Translations under genes and position numbers: made by a program
Shown: positions 33,235 to 40,576 of the stretch, piece after piece
Position numbering within the stretch: the first letter of the stretch is position 1
Layout of the letters: each line of letters opens with the position of its first letter
Notes under the pieces: generated by a model
The model's input: only the letters and a program-made list of their open reading frames with translations
The model's database searches: none
What the model was told of the DNA's origin: nothing
Source of the DNA: a virus
Direction: 5' to 3' (one strand)
Length of the DNA: 49,456 nt
IMG/VR virus record: IMGVR_UViG_3300008113_004802
Span: 1 to 49,456 of that record

Positions 33235-34233
33235 TTATTCTTTTACTTCTTCTTTCTTTTTACTGAATTTGAATATGTTTGTGAATCCTTCTGAGACCTT
33301 ATTCCAGAAACTTCTAATTTCGTTTCCTTTAATATCTTTTCCGTTGTCGGGCTTAGATGGTGCGGTTGTAATTTTGGGGGTGTCTTTAGGTGAGGCTTTC
33401 TCTTGAACCAACTCATTTTTTTTCTCCTCTTTTTTAAAATTCCAATGTCCCTTACGAGCACCTTCACGTATTGTATCTATGACGGCTGCTTGTATGGCCA
33501 TACTTGTAGCCTTGTTAATGCTTTCATTAATACTAACACCAACTTCAGCTTCAATACTACTTGTACCTTCACTAGCAAAACGTAATACGCCTGCTTTGTC
33601 CATATAACTTAATACGGTTTTAGTAACTGTTACACTAGTTAATACTTCGCCTGTGCTAACGCTTACTGTTCTTAAATTGATAGTTACTGTGTCTGACTGA
33701 TATTGTGTGCTAGTCCCAATACCTAATACTCTGACACCTGAACCACCTGTTAATGTGTTGCTATCATAACCAACAATACCACCTTCAACCAATACACCGG
33801 CAAACATCATTGGGGGTAATGGTTTAGCATCACGTCCTTGATATTGTTCACGCATCTGACGTATCATTTGACGTTCTTTGATTAAGTTATCTAATCCAAC
33901 ACGTTCTAATACAACAAACCACTTGCTCTCACCTACATCTTGTAATGCTTTAATCAAGTAGCTTTCTGCACCCTGTGTAACTGCTGAACTTAAGCTAGCA
34001 ATATTCTGTGTACTTTTACGTTGTCCTGTTTTATCTGAAAACCCATAGACAGCAATAGTAATAGGACCATCATTTGGTGGCAGTAACTTATTGTTATCTT
34101 TTTTCATATAAACGTTTTGTTCTATAACAGGCTCATCAAATTGTTTACCCGTGATTGCATTTCTAGTACTGCTACTGATGGCACAACCAGAAAGGATAAG
34201 CACGACCGATAATAATAGTAATAGTTTTTTCAT
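33235..34233 (-). CDS. csgG: CsgG-like outer-membrane curli secretion lipoprotein
   Basis: The lipobox LILSGC follows a 14-residue signal, giving a lipid-anchored protein. The CsgG core is clear: ITIAVYGFSDKTGQ, LVEGGIVGYDSN, GIGTSTQYQSDTVTINLR, VSTGEVLTSVTVTKT and VLRFASEGTSSIEAEVG follow E. coli CsgG block by block. The constriction residues of E. coli CsgG (Tyr51, Asn55, Phe56) fall in GQRKSTQNIASLSSAV and are not kept, so the pore eyelet differs. A Lys-rich tail of about 65 residues is extra. It forms a nonameric outer-membrane channel in bacteria. It is directly downstream of csgF (TAATG). Confidence 0.93.
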   Translation of the reverse strand: MKKLLLLLSVVLILSGCAISSSTRNAITGKQFDEPVIEQNVYMKKDNNKLLPPNDGPITIAVYGFSDKTGQRKSTQNIASLSSAVTQGAESYLIKALQDVGESKWFVVLERVGLDNLIKERQMIRQMREQYQGRDAKPLPPMMFAGVLVEGGIVGYDSNTLTGGSGVRVLGIGTSTQYQSDTVTINLRTVSVSTGEVLTSVTVTKTVLSYMDKAGVLRFASEGTSSIEAEVGVSINESINKATSMAIQAAVIDTIREGARKGHWNFKKEEKKNELVQEKASPKDTPKITTAPSKPDNGKDIKGNEIRSFWNKVSEGFTNIFKFSKKKEEVKE

Positions 34234-34715
34234 TAGAAGTAAAATGTCCCCGCTGGTACCTTCATTGTTGTTGTTTGTGATGGGTTAGCATTGTTAACAA
34301 TAGTGATAATGATTAAACCATTATCTGCTCCATCACCTAATTTCCAACTGATAGTATTGCCACCTAAATCAGGAATAGTTCCACAAATTACACCTTTTGT
34401 AGTGCAAGTTGATCCTTCACCGAACATACTATCAGTCAACTGTTTGGCTAGTTGACTATAAATTCTTGACTCTAAATTAGCTAAAAATCTAGCTTGAGGT
34501 GTATTAAGGGCATCACTCTCTACCTTTGCTTTTAATGCATCGGCTAATGCCTTATTCTTGTCTTTTTGTAGGTCTTCTAACTGTTTTAACGTTAGTACAT
34601 GGCTACTATAACCCTGTCCGCTGAAACTAGGGCTATTAAACTGATGCGTTAATTCAGCCGAATAGGCTAACACAGCGAGCATCATTAGGGTACTTACTGT
34701 TATACCTCTTATCAT
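34233..34715 (-). CDS. csgF: CsgF-like curli assembly factor
   Basis: After a signal peptide ending VLAYSAE, ELTHQFNSPSFSGQGY matches the conserved N-terminus of CsgF (TFQFRNPNFGG), the segment that plugs into the CsgG pore. The C-terminal half has the beta-rich WKLGDGADNGLIIITIVNNAN and PSQTTTMKVP, like the CsgF tail. It would tether or nucleate curlin at the CsgG exit. The protein is 160 aa (E. coli 138). First gene of the minus-strand curli operon. Confidence 0.88.
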   Translation of the reverse strand: MIRGITVSTLMMLAVLAYSAELTHQFNSPSFSGQGYSSHVLTLKQLEDLQKDKNKALADALKAKVESDALNTPQARFLANLESRIYSQLAKQLTDSMFGEGSTCTTKGVICGTIPDLGGNTISWKLGDGADNGLIIITIVNNANPSQTTTMKVPAGTFYF

Positions 34716-34801
34716 TATCTGCTCCGATCCGATAAATATTATATATATATATTTAGTTGATTTACATCAAAAGATATAGTGTAATACATAAAAGGATATT
34801 T
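34716..34801. promoter_or_regulatory. AT-rich divergent control region
   Basis: This 86-bp gap separates the curli genes (-) from the membrane-protein genes (+). It contains GATAAATATT (34731-34740) and a run of TA dinucleotides. Promoters for both directions are expected here, but no consensus -35/-10 pair was found. Confidence 0.4.
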
Positions 34802-35083
34802 ATGGGAGATATATTTAAGATTATAGGTGACTTAGGGTTTCCAATTGCGGTTGCCCTTGCCGGTGGTTACTTTGTTTATTTGACTATCAAACTACTATTA
34901 CAGGGTGTTCTAGGGTCAATCAAAGGTATGGCCGGCATCATTACTGCACTTGATAATCGTGTAAAAACTATGAACCATGATGTTATTCGTATTGATACCA
35001 TTGTTAGTAATGCTCTAGGTTTACGTCCAGATGCGGAACGTATAGCCCGTGCTGATGGTAAAACTGATGCTCGGAGGGATTAA
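34802..35083 (+). CDS. single-span membrane protein, paralogue A, 93 aa
   Basis: The ATG at 34802 follows AAAGGA; an upstream in-frame start at 34757 would add an unlikely 15-residue extension. One membrane span (GFPIAVALAGGYFVYLTIKLL) is followed by a helix with ALDNRVKTMNHDVIRID and a charged tail. The gene at 36267 encodes a paralogue with the same order. The size and topology would suit a holin or spanin-like accessory, but nothing proves it. Confidence 0.65.
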   Translation: MGDIFKIIGDLGFPIAVALAGGYFVYLTIKLLLQGVLGSIKGMAGIITALDNRVKTMNHDVIRIDTIVSNALGLRPDAERIARADGKTDARRD

Positions 35084-35295
35084 TGATTCAATATTGCGTT
35101 TATACTAGAGATGACAAATTTTTAGAAGTTGCTAGTTGGATATCAACTAACAATATAAAGTTTGAACCTCACTTAAATCGTACAAGATTTTGGATTCCGG
35201 ATGGTGTATTAATGACAGAATTTTTATTAAAGTATGGTGACATTTGTCCTAGAGTTATGGAGTCTTCGGAGGGATACACATATGCTACATTATGA
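35083..35295 (+). CDS. hypothetical protein, 70 aa
   Basis: Not recognised. A soluble alpha/beta protein beginning MIQYCVYTRDDKFLEV; starts on the stop of the preceding gene (TAATG). Confidence 0.6.
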   Translation: MIQYCVYTRDDKFLEVASWISTNNIKFEPHLNRTRFWIPDGVLMTEFLLKYGDICPRVMESSEGYTYATL

Positions 35296-35470
35296 TTACA
35301 CATGGGATCTAAATCCGAATAGTTTAATTTTTGATAAAGAATTAGACGTAGATCGATTTGGATGGGAAGAAGGTGACTACTTTAAGCTAGTAGAAGATAG
35401 AGAACTAGGTATTAAAAAGTTAGTCAAAGTTGATGTATTAGAAAAATTTATCCTACAGGGAAAAAAATGA
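35282..35470 (+). CDS. hypothetical acidic protein, 62 aa
   Basis: The ATG at 35282 follows GGAGGG by 7 bp, so it is preferred over 35234. The acidic protein has FGWEEGDYFKLVEDRELGI, typical of small phage proteins of the beta-barrel kind. Function unknown. Confidence 0.6.
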   Translation: MLHYDYTWDLNPNSLIFDKELDVDRFGWEEGDYFKLVEDRELGIKKLVKVDVLEKFILQGKK

Positions 35471-35715
35471 TTATCACTATAGACCTATCTTGGTTATTAA
35501 ACATAGGACCAAGTTTATATGAATTACTACCGTATTTCTTATTAGGTCTAGGATTTGGTATGGCATTTTATTATATGTTCTATGATAAAAATTCAATGAC
35601 CGATTTAGCTCGAAAAAAACACGACTTAGAAGTAAAAAAAGAATGGTTTCGTATGTTAGCCGAACAGCAAAAAGAGAAGGCTAAAAAAGAAAAATGGAAG
35701 AAAAGTTATTATTAA
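35467..35715 (+). CDS. single-span membrane protein with basic tail, 82 aa
   Basis: A membrane span LLPYFLLGLGFGMAFYYMFY is followed by a strongly charged Lys/Glu helix ending KKEKWKKSYY. Starts in an ATGA overlap. Function unknown; one of four membrane genes in a row. Confidence 0.65.
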   Translation: MIITIDLSWLLNIGPSLYELLPYFLLGLGFGMAFYYMFYDKNSMTDLARKKHDLEVKKEWFRMLAEQQKEKAKKEKWKKSYY

Positions 35716-35728
35716 AAGGAGAATAAAA

Positions 35729-36265
35729 ATGGCAGAAGTAAAAACATTATCACGTTCAGAACGTGAAGCACAGCTTAAAGATAGAGCAGGATGGGTCATT
35801 ACCGTCATTGCACTACTATTAGCAATTACAACTTACATGGCTAGTGGATTTAGTAGCAAAATATTATCTAACACTATTAAAGCGAATGATACTTGGAATT
35901 TTTATCAGGCTAAGTCAATTAAGCAATCTATTGCTGAGGGTCAATTAGAAGCCACCGCAGATCCAAAACGTAGGGAACAACTACAAGCTAAGATTGACAG
36001 GTATGAATCCGAGCCTGATAAAGGTGAGGGTAAGAAAGAGTTGATGGCTAAAGCATTAAAGATTGAAGCAGAACGTGATGAAGCCAAAAAACATTCACCT
36101 TGGTTAACATTTGCGGCAATGGCATTTCAGTTAGCTATTGTGCTATTATCAGCTAGTATTTTAGCTGTTGATAAACGTATGTTTTGGGGTAGTATTGGTG
36201 TTAGTATATTTGGTTCATTACTATTAGCCCAAGGAGTTTGGCTTTTAGTCCCGTTGGTGATATAA
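35729..36265 (+). CDS. DUF4337-type membrane protein
   Basis: One N-terminal membrane span is followed by ANDTWNFYQAKSIKQ, the signature of DUF4337 proteins, a charged helical segment, and two C-terminal spans (LTFAAMAFQLAIVLLSASIL and FWGSIGVSIFGSLLLAQGVW). AAAAGGAGAAT precedes the ATG. DUF4337 is widespread in bacteria and has no assigned function. Confidence 0.75.
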   Translation: MAEVKTLSRSEREAQLKDRAGWVITVIALLLAITTYMASGFSSKILSNTIKANDTWNFYQAKSIKQSIAEGQLEATADPKRREQLQAKIDRYESEPDKGEGKKELMAKALKIEAERDEAKKHSPWLTFAAMAFQLAIVLLSASILAVDKRMFWGSIGVSIFGSLLLAQGVWLLVPLVI

Positions 36266-36266
36266 T

Positions 36267-36587
36267 ATGGATGTAGTAGAACTAATTAATAAATATGGCT
36301 TCCCGATTGTTATGGCAGTTGGGATGGGCTTCATTATCAAATATGTTTGGGAATGGGCCACAAAAGAAGTTAAGCCAGTTATTAGTGATGCTAACACTGT
36401 TCTTATTGCATTGATTGACCGTATCAGGATGTTAGATAATGACTTGATACGTTTAAATCAAAAAGTTAATACTGTACTTCATTTACGTGGTAAAACAATT
36501 GAGTTTGAACGTGTAGAAGCAGAAAAGCAAATTAACAATATTAAAAAAACTGAAGATGATAAGGCTGCAAGTAGCGGAGAAGGTTAA
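36267..36587 (+). CDS. single-span membrane protein, paralogue B, 106 aa
   Basis: GFPIVMAVGMGFIIKY and ALIDRIRMLDNDLIRLNQKV align with GFPIAVALAGGYFVY and ALDNRVKTMNHDVIRID of the protein at 34802, so the two are paralogues. The C-terminal tail is charged. The copies flank the other membrane genes, suggesting duplication followed by specialisation. Confidence 0.65.
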   Translation: MDVVELINKYGFPIVMAVGMGFIIKYVWEWATKEVKPVISDANTVLIALIDRIRMLDNDLIRLNQKVNTVLHLRGKTIEFERVEAEKQINNIKKTEDDKAASSGEG

Positions 36588-37150
36588 TGAAAATTATTGA
36601 AGACACAACTAAAAAAATCCCCCATCTATACCTAGATATGGATGGAGTACAGGCTGACTTTTTTGGTGCTTGGGCAGATAAGCACGGTGTCTCTCATTGG
36701 AAAGCTATACAAGATAAAGAAGGCGAGATTGAAGATTTAGCCAATAGTACAGCCGAACAAGTATATGATTTTTTCCGTAAACTCAAACCACTTAGTGGTG
36801 GTATGGAAGTTGTTCGTTGGGCACAGCAACACAATATTCCATATACAGTCTTATCAGCTCCATTACGTGGACCATTTGCTGATGCAAGTAAACAAGCAAA
36901 AAAAGATTGGTTAGACACATATCATCCTGGTTCTAGTAGTAATGCAATCTTTACGTCAGCTAAGTTTAAATATGCAGTTAGTGATGGTGTAGCAAATGTA
37001 TTAGTAGATGACTTTGGTCCATACATTCAGAAATGGACTGATGCCGGTGGTATACCAGTTAAGCATGAAGATGAGTCAGAGGTATCAAGTGCGGCACAAG
37101 ATACTATTAATAGACTAGAAAAAATCTACTCACCTTTTCTGACTAAATAG
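36587..37150 (+). CDS. HAD-family 5'(3')-deoxyribonucleotidase-like protein
   Basis: YLDMDGVQADF is HAD motif I (DxDGVxAD), with the nucleophile and acid Asp. SAPLRG matches the motif II Ser region and LVDDFGPYIQKW matches motif IV. The overall plan fits the NT5C class that removes phosphate from deoxynucleoside monophosphates. It would adjust nucleotide pools with MazG-like and dCMP deaminase enzymes. Starts in a TAATG overlap. Confidence 0.8.
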   Translation: MKIIEDTTKKIPHLYLDMDGVQADFFGAWADKHGVSHWKAIQDKEGEIEDLANSTAEQVYDFFRKLKPLSGGMEVVRWAQQHNIPYTVLSAPLRGPFADASKQAKKDWLDTYHPGSSSNAIFTSAKFKYAVSDGVANVLVDDFGPYIQKWTDAGGIPVKHEDESEVSSAAQDTINRLEKIYSPFLTK

Positions 37151-37201
37151 TATGTTGGTAAACTAATTTGCCCAATAAACTTTTAATAATACAAACTAAC
37201 C

Positions 37202-37210
37202 TGCTATAAT
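37202..37210 (+). promoter_or_regulatory. possible extended -10 promoter
   Basis: TGCTATAAT ends 5 bp before the ATG of the AbrB-like gene. The -35 at 17 bp (TTTAAT) is weak. A transcript starting 7 bp on would be leaderless for this gene. Confidence 0.35.
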
Positions 37211-37215
37211 ATTAC

Positions 37216-37398
37216 ATGGGCAAAAAATACGACAATTCTAGGTATGAGGTCATTACTCAGGAAGATCCTGACTCGGGTGACTTAATGGTACCATTACCAC
37301 CTGAGCTACTTAAACAGTTAGGTTGGATAGAAGGGGATACTATCGATTTTTCAATTGATGATAAGGGTCGTTATGTTCTAAAGAAAATATCTAAATGA
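37216..37398 (+). CDS. AbrB/MazE-type small DNA-binding protein
   Basis: The 60-aa protein has the swapped-hairpin pattern of AbrB/SpoVT/MazE proteins: DLMVPLPPELLKQLGWIEGD and a closing RYVLKKI. In bacteria such proteins are transcriptional regulators or antitoxins. No toxin gene follows, so a regulator role is more likely. ATGA overlap with the next gene. Confidence 0.72.
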   Translation: MGKKYDNSRYEVITQEDPDSGDLMVPLPPELLKQLGWIEGDTIDFSIDDKGRYVLKKISK

Positions 37399-37838
37399 TA
37401 AATCCAAACGACTTATTCAACACAATGATGGGTAATGTAACTGACACTACAACCATCACTTCCACTAGCCCAACATTTTCAATTACTGATAACACAGTCT
37501 CTAGTGGTCTATATTGGGGATTAAACGGGACGAGTGCTATCCCCGGACAAGTATTAACCACAGACAATACTTGGGGAAATATATCATTGGCTAATCCTAA
37601 CTTAAACGGTGCAACACTTAGTGTTAAAGGTAATGCTGATTTTGAAGGTGAAGTAACTATTAAGGGAAAAAACCTATCTGATATGTTTCAAAAGATTGAA
37701 GAACGATTAGCTATTCTTCACCCAAACCCTGAACTAGAAGATAGATGGAATGAGTTAAAAGAATTGGGTAAACGCTATAAAGAGCTAGAACAAGAAATCA
37801 TAGAAAAAGAGAAGGTTTGGGCAATCTTAAATAAGTAA
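37395..37838 (+). CDS. conserved phage protein, possibly virion-associated, 147 aa
   Basis: The N-terminal half is Thr/Ser/Asn-rich and beta-like (LSVKGNADFEGEVTIKGKN), and the C-terminal half is a coiled coil (ELEDRWNELKELGKRYKELE). I recognise this layout from other phages, where it is annotated as hypothetical or structural. Function unknown. Confidence 0.7.
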   Translation: MINPNDLFNTMMGNVTDTTTITSTSPTFSITDNTVSSGLYWGLNGTSAIPGQVLTTDNTWGNISLANPNLNGATLSVKGNADFEGEVTIKGKNLSDMFQKIEERLAILHPNPELEDRWNELKELGKRYKELEQEIIEKEKVWAILNK

Positions 37839-37841
37839 GAT

Positions 37842-37870
37842 TTGACAAATATTCAATATTCCTTTATAAT
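37842..37870 (+). promoter_or_regulatory. consensus sigma70 promoter
   Basis: TTGACA (37842-37847), 17 bp, TATAAT (37865-37870), just after the preceding stop. It can drive the unit containing IF-1, SOD and the Fe-S genes. Confidence 0.9.
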
Positions 37871-37902
37871 AGAAACTGTTTACTAACTATGATCCTTACA
37901 TT

Positions 37903-38298
37903 ATGACAATGCATCTAGCACATCCCGCACTAACTATGGGCGGTAAACGCAAAGGCAAGATTAAATTCCGCAATAGTGCAGAAGCACAAAAAGCACGCCA
38001 ACTTGATACTGAGTGGAAAGAACTACAGGCTAAGTGGGGTGTTGATGCAGAAGAAAAGAAACGCAAACGGGCATTAGCGGCAGAACCGTTATCATATACA
38101 TTATCCGCACCTGCAGGTCGTGAGACCAAACGTATTGCTAGTTTAGATACTGGTCATTCGGGTGCTGTACGTACAAAAGATATCCCACAATATACCGGTA
38201 CCAAGATTCTTGGTATTGGTACAATGCACAAAAGTAACGCTGTCCCTATTTTCTCCGATGAGGAAGCTAAGGCAATCAGCACTATGCGTAGGAATTAA
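37903..38298 (+). CDS. conserved phage protein, 131 aa, unknown function
   Basis: The pattern HPALTMGGKRKGKIKFRNSA, then EEKKRKRALAAEPL, and the C-terminal GIGTMHKSNAVPIFSDEEA is familiar from many phages of unrelated hosts. It is basic in the first half and has no assigned role. A second ATG at 37909 is an alternative start. First gene behind the consensus promoter. Confidence 0.8.
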   Translation: MTMHLAHPALTMGGKRKGKIKFRNSAEAQKARQLDTEWKELQAKWGVDAEEKKRKRALAAEPLSYTLSAPAGRETKRIASLDTGHSGAVRTKDIPQYTGTKILGIGTMHKSNAVPIFSDEEAKAISTMRRN

Positions 38299-38319
38299 AA
38301 GGAGCTTAAAGCAAAACAC

Positions 38320-38535
38320 ATGGCAAAAGAAGAAGGTATTAAGATGGATGGTAAGGTAATCGATGTATTACCCAATGCCGTCTTTAGAGTCACTCTTACC
38401 AGTGGGCCCACTGTCACTGGTTACATATCAGGTAAAATGCGTAAGCATGATATTAAAATTCTACTAGGTGATACAGTAGAGGTAGAATTCAGCCCATATG
38501 ATTTGACAAAAGGTCGCATCACTCGCCGACGTTGA
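38320..38535 (+). CDS. infA: translation initiation factor IF-1
   Basis: The 71-aa protein follows bacterial IF-1 along its length: [43 protein letters not shown] and the ending [16 protein letters not shown]-1 is an OB-fold protein that binds the 30S A site and assists IF-2 and IF-3. The conserved basic residues (KMRKH, RITRRR) that contact 16S rRNA are present. A phage copy, with the phage bS21, could bias initiation. The stop overlaps a TTG codon of the SOD frame. Confidence 0.95.
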   Translation: MAKEEGIKMDGKVIDVLPNAVFRVTLTSGPTVTGYISGKMRKHDIKILLGDTVEVEFSPYDLTKGRITRRR

Positions 38536-38543
38536 CTAAATAC
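38534..38543 (+). promoter_or_regulatory. T4-late-like promoter box GACTAAATAC
   Basis: The box lies 6 bp before the ATG at 38550 of the superoxide dismutase gene and overlaps the IF-1 stop. A weaker member of the box family. Confidence 0.3.
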
Positions 38544-38549
38544 TCTACT

Positions 38550-39101
38550 ATGTATGACGTTGTAGAGAAGATCACTGAATCCCAAAAAAGAAAAATAGAG
38601 ATTGTATCACTCTCTTATTCCAGCACCGACCTCAACCCTGTACTAAGCAAAAAGACAATGGACTATCACTACGGTGATTTAGCACATAAGTATGCTGAGA
38701 GATACAACAAGGGTGAGGGTGATAAAGACTTTAACTATGCTGGTGCATTTTTACACAACATCTATTTCAGTCAATTCAGAAAGCCACAAGATAGTGGCAC
38801 ACCAAACGGTCCTGTACTTAATCTAATAAAACGTAAGTATGGCTGGTGGAAAGACTTCAAAGAACAATTCAAACTAGAAGCTATGAAGATACAAGGAAGT
38901 GGATGGATTTACATGTCCTTTTCCGGAGAAATAAAAACTATACAAAATCATGAGGTACGTGATGATATATTGATATTAGTTGACTGGTGGGAACATGCCT
39001 GGGCACTTGACTACCAGGCTGACAAAAAGAAATATTTAGAGAACATTTGGAAAATAATGAATTGGAATGTCATTAATACCCGATGGGGTAAAAATTTATG
39101 A
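38550..39101 (+). CDS. Fe/Mn superoxide dismutase
   Basis: The four metal ligands are visible: His in DYHYGDLAHKY, His in FLHNIYF, and Asp and His in VDWWEHAW. GSGWIYMSF and the ending NIWKIMNWNVINTRW match the C-terminal SOD domain. The in-frame TTG at 38532 would overlap IF-1; the ATG at 38550 is preferred. The enzyme converts superoxide to oxygen and peroxide. It lies before Fe-S assembly genes, whose products are superoxide-sensitive. The sequence is more divergent from bacterial SODs than the neighbouring IscU is from its family. Confidence 0.88.
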   Translation: MYDVVEKITESQKRKIEIVSLSYSSTDLNPVLSKKTMDYHYGDLAHKYAERYNKGEGDKDFNYAGAFLHNIYFSQFRKPQDSGTPNGPVLNLIKRKYGWWKDFKEQFKLEAMKIQGSGWIYMSFSGEIKTIQNHEVRDDILILVDWWEHAWALDYQADKKKYLENIWKIMNWNVINTRWGKNL

Positions 39102-39116
39102 GAATAAGGAAACAAT

Positions 39117-39500
39117 ATGGCATACTCACAACAAGTTATAGATCACTATGAAAATCCCAGGAATGTTGGATCTTTTGACAAGACTGATACTGATATTGGT
39201 ACTGGTATGGTTGGCGCGCCTGCATGCGGCGATGTTATGAAATTACAAATAAAGGTTGACAATGTTACAGGTATTATTACAGATGCGAAATTTAAAACGT
39301 ATGGCTGCGGATCGGCTATTGCGAGTTCAAGCCTCATTACAGAATGGGTCAAAGGAAAAACACTTGACGAAGCCGGATCAATCAAAAACTCCGAAATCGC
39401 CGAAGAACTAGCATTGCCTCCGGTAAAGATACATTGTAGCATATTAGCTGAAGATGCCATCAAAGCCGCTGTAGAAGACTATAGAAAAAAAATAAAATGA
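39117..39500 (+). CDS. iscU: IscU, Fe-S cluster scaffold
   Basis: The protein is extremely close to proteobacterial IscU: the start MAYSQQVIDHYENPRNVGSF, GAPACGDVM with the first Cys and the Asp, YGCGSAIASSS with the second, and LPPVKIHCSILAEDAI with the chaperone-binding LPPVK and the third Cys. It would assemble 2Fe-2S or 4Fe-4S clusters using sulphur from host IscS, since no desulphurase is in the window. AAGGAAACA precedes the ATG. The closeness suggests fairly recent capture from a host. Confidence 0.96.
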   Translation: MAYSQQVIDHYENPRNVGSFDKTDTDIGTGMVGAPACGDVMKLQIKVDNVTGIITDAKFKTYGCGSAIASSSLITEWVKGKTLDEAGSIKNSEIAEELALPPVKIHCSILAEDAIKAAVEDYRKKIK

Positions 39501-39823
39501 TAACTCTTACTGAAAAAGCATATGATAAAGTAAAAAATCAACTTAAAAAACGAGGTAAAGGAGTTGGGATTAGACTAGGTGTAAGGACTACTGGTTGCAG
39601 TGGGTTAGCATATACAATGGAATATGTTGATAATTATGAAGCAGAAGTAGGAGTAATTAACTATTCACAAAAAGATTTTGTGATATTAGTGGATTTGAAA
39701 AGTGATGTGTACCTTAGGGGTCTCACAATGGATTGGGTTCGTAATGGACTTAATGAGGGATTTGATTTCAAAAACCCTAATGAAAAAGACCGCTGTGGTT
39801 GCGGGGAAAGTTTTAGAGTATGA
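39497..39823 (+). CDS. iscA: IscA, A-type Fe-S carrier
   Basis: The three conserved Cys are in [10 protein letters not shown] and CGCGESF. The body ([28 protein letters not shown]) matches IscA. A-type carriers receive clusters from IscU and pass them to targets. Overlaps iscU and the next gene by 4 bp. Confidence 0.94.
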   Translation: MITLTEKAYDKVKNQLKKRGKGVGIRLGVRTTGCSGLAYTMEYVDNYEAEVGVINYSQKDFVILVDLKSDVYLRGLTMDWVRNGLNEGFDFKNPNEKDRCGCGESFRV

Positions 39824-40143
39824 TAACAATAACAGAATCAGCAAAAATAAAAATATTGGATCTTCTAGCTGAAGAAGGTAATCCCGATTTAAAATTACGT
39901 ACATTCGTACAAGGTGGCGGGTGTTCAGGGTTTAGTTATGGTTTTACATTTGATGAGATAATGAATGAAGATGATTTTGAAATGCCGTTAGGTGACTCCA
40001 AAGTTCTAATCGATGCCATGAGTATGCAATATTTACAAGGTGCAAGCATAGATTATAAAGAAGACCTACAAGGATCAGAATTTAAAATAACTAATCCAAA
40101 TGCACAATCCACATGTGGATGCGGTAGCTCTTTTTCTGTTTAG
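39820..40143 (+). CDS. erpA: ErpA-like A-type Fe-S carrier
   Basis: [30 protein letters not shown] and [16 protein letters not shown] are ErpA hallmarks and differ from IscA, so the phage carries both carrier types. ErpA matures essential Fe-S proteins, such as isoprenoid and respiratory enzymes in E. coli. It closes the trio IscU-IscA-ErpA without IscS, HscA, HscB or ferredoxin. Confidence 0.94.
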   Translation: MITITESAKIKILDLLAEEGNPDLKLRTFVQGGGCSGFSYGFTFDEIMNEDDFEMPLGDSKVLIDAMSMQYLQGASIDYKEDLQGSEFKITNPNAQSTCGCGSSFSV

Positions 40144-40158
40144 ATGAGGTAATAGTGT

Positions 40159-40566
40159 ATGAAGTCTAGAGAATTCATTACAGAAAAAATAAACCCAGAC
40201 ATACTTACTCTTAATTTTTACCATGAGCAAGAGATAGATGGCAAAGTATATAGTGCAAAGACAGTAAAAGAAGGTTGGAATAAACGCAACAAAGAGTTAT
40301 ATCTAAGCATAGAATGCAAAGATAATAACAAGATTATTGCAGGTGCGCTTTTCCTAATACTTAATATTAGGTCTAATCAGTGGTTAGAAAGTGTGGATAC
40401 GTGGGTTAATGATGCATATAAACAATCCGGAATCGCTAGAACAATGTATGCTTATGCTAAAATGCTAGGAAATGATGTCCGTCCCAGTACTGTACAGACT
40501 CCTGACGGACAGGCTATGTGGAAGGCATGGAAAAAGTCCGGAGAAGCTAAACACCTTATAAGGTAG
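40159..40566 (+). CDS. GNAT-like protein with capsid-targeting-like N-terminus
   Basis: MKSREFITE resembles the T4 capsid-targeting sequence MKTYQEFIAE, and ITE/K fits the prohead protease consensus. The rest looks like a small GNAT-type N-acetyltransferase: a central strand IIAGALFLIL and the block VDTWVNDAYKQSGIARTMYAYAKMLG, in the position of the acetyl-CoA loop (QxxGxA/G). If cut and packaged it could be injected as an internal protein. Activity and substrate unknown. Confidence 0.6.
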   Translation: MKSREFITEKINPDILTLNFYHEQEIDGKVYSAKTVKEGWNKRNKELYLSIECKDNNKIIAGALFLILNIRSNQWLESVDTWVNDAYKQSGIARTMYAYAKMLGNDVRPSTVQTPDGQAMWKAWKKSGEAKHLIR

Positions 40567-40576
40567 GACACTTTGC

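Noticed and set aside
29968-34715. A csgE gene completing the curli set
   Set aside because: The remaining small genes in the block (57, 53 and 162 aa) lack the CsgE pattern, and two have no signal peptide.
37140-37149. GACTAAATAG as another late-type box
   Set aside because: It coincides with the last codons and stop of the 5'-nucleotidase gene and lies 66 bp from the next start, so chance is more likely.
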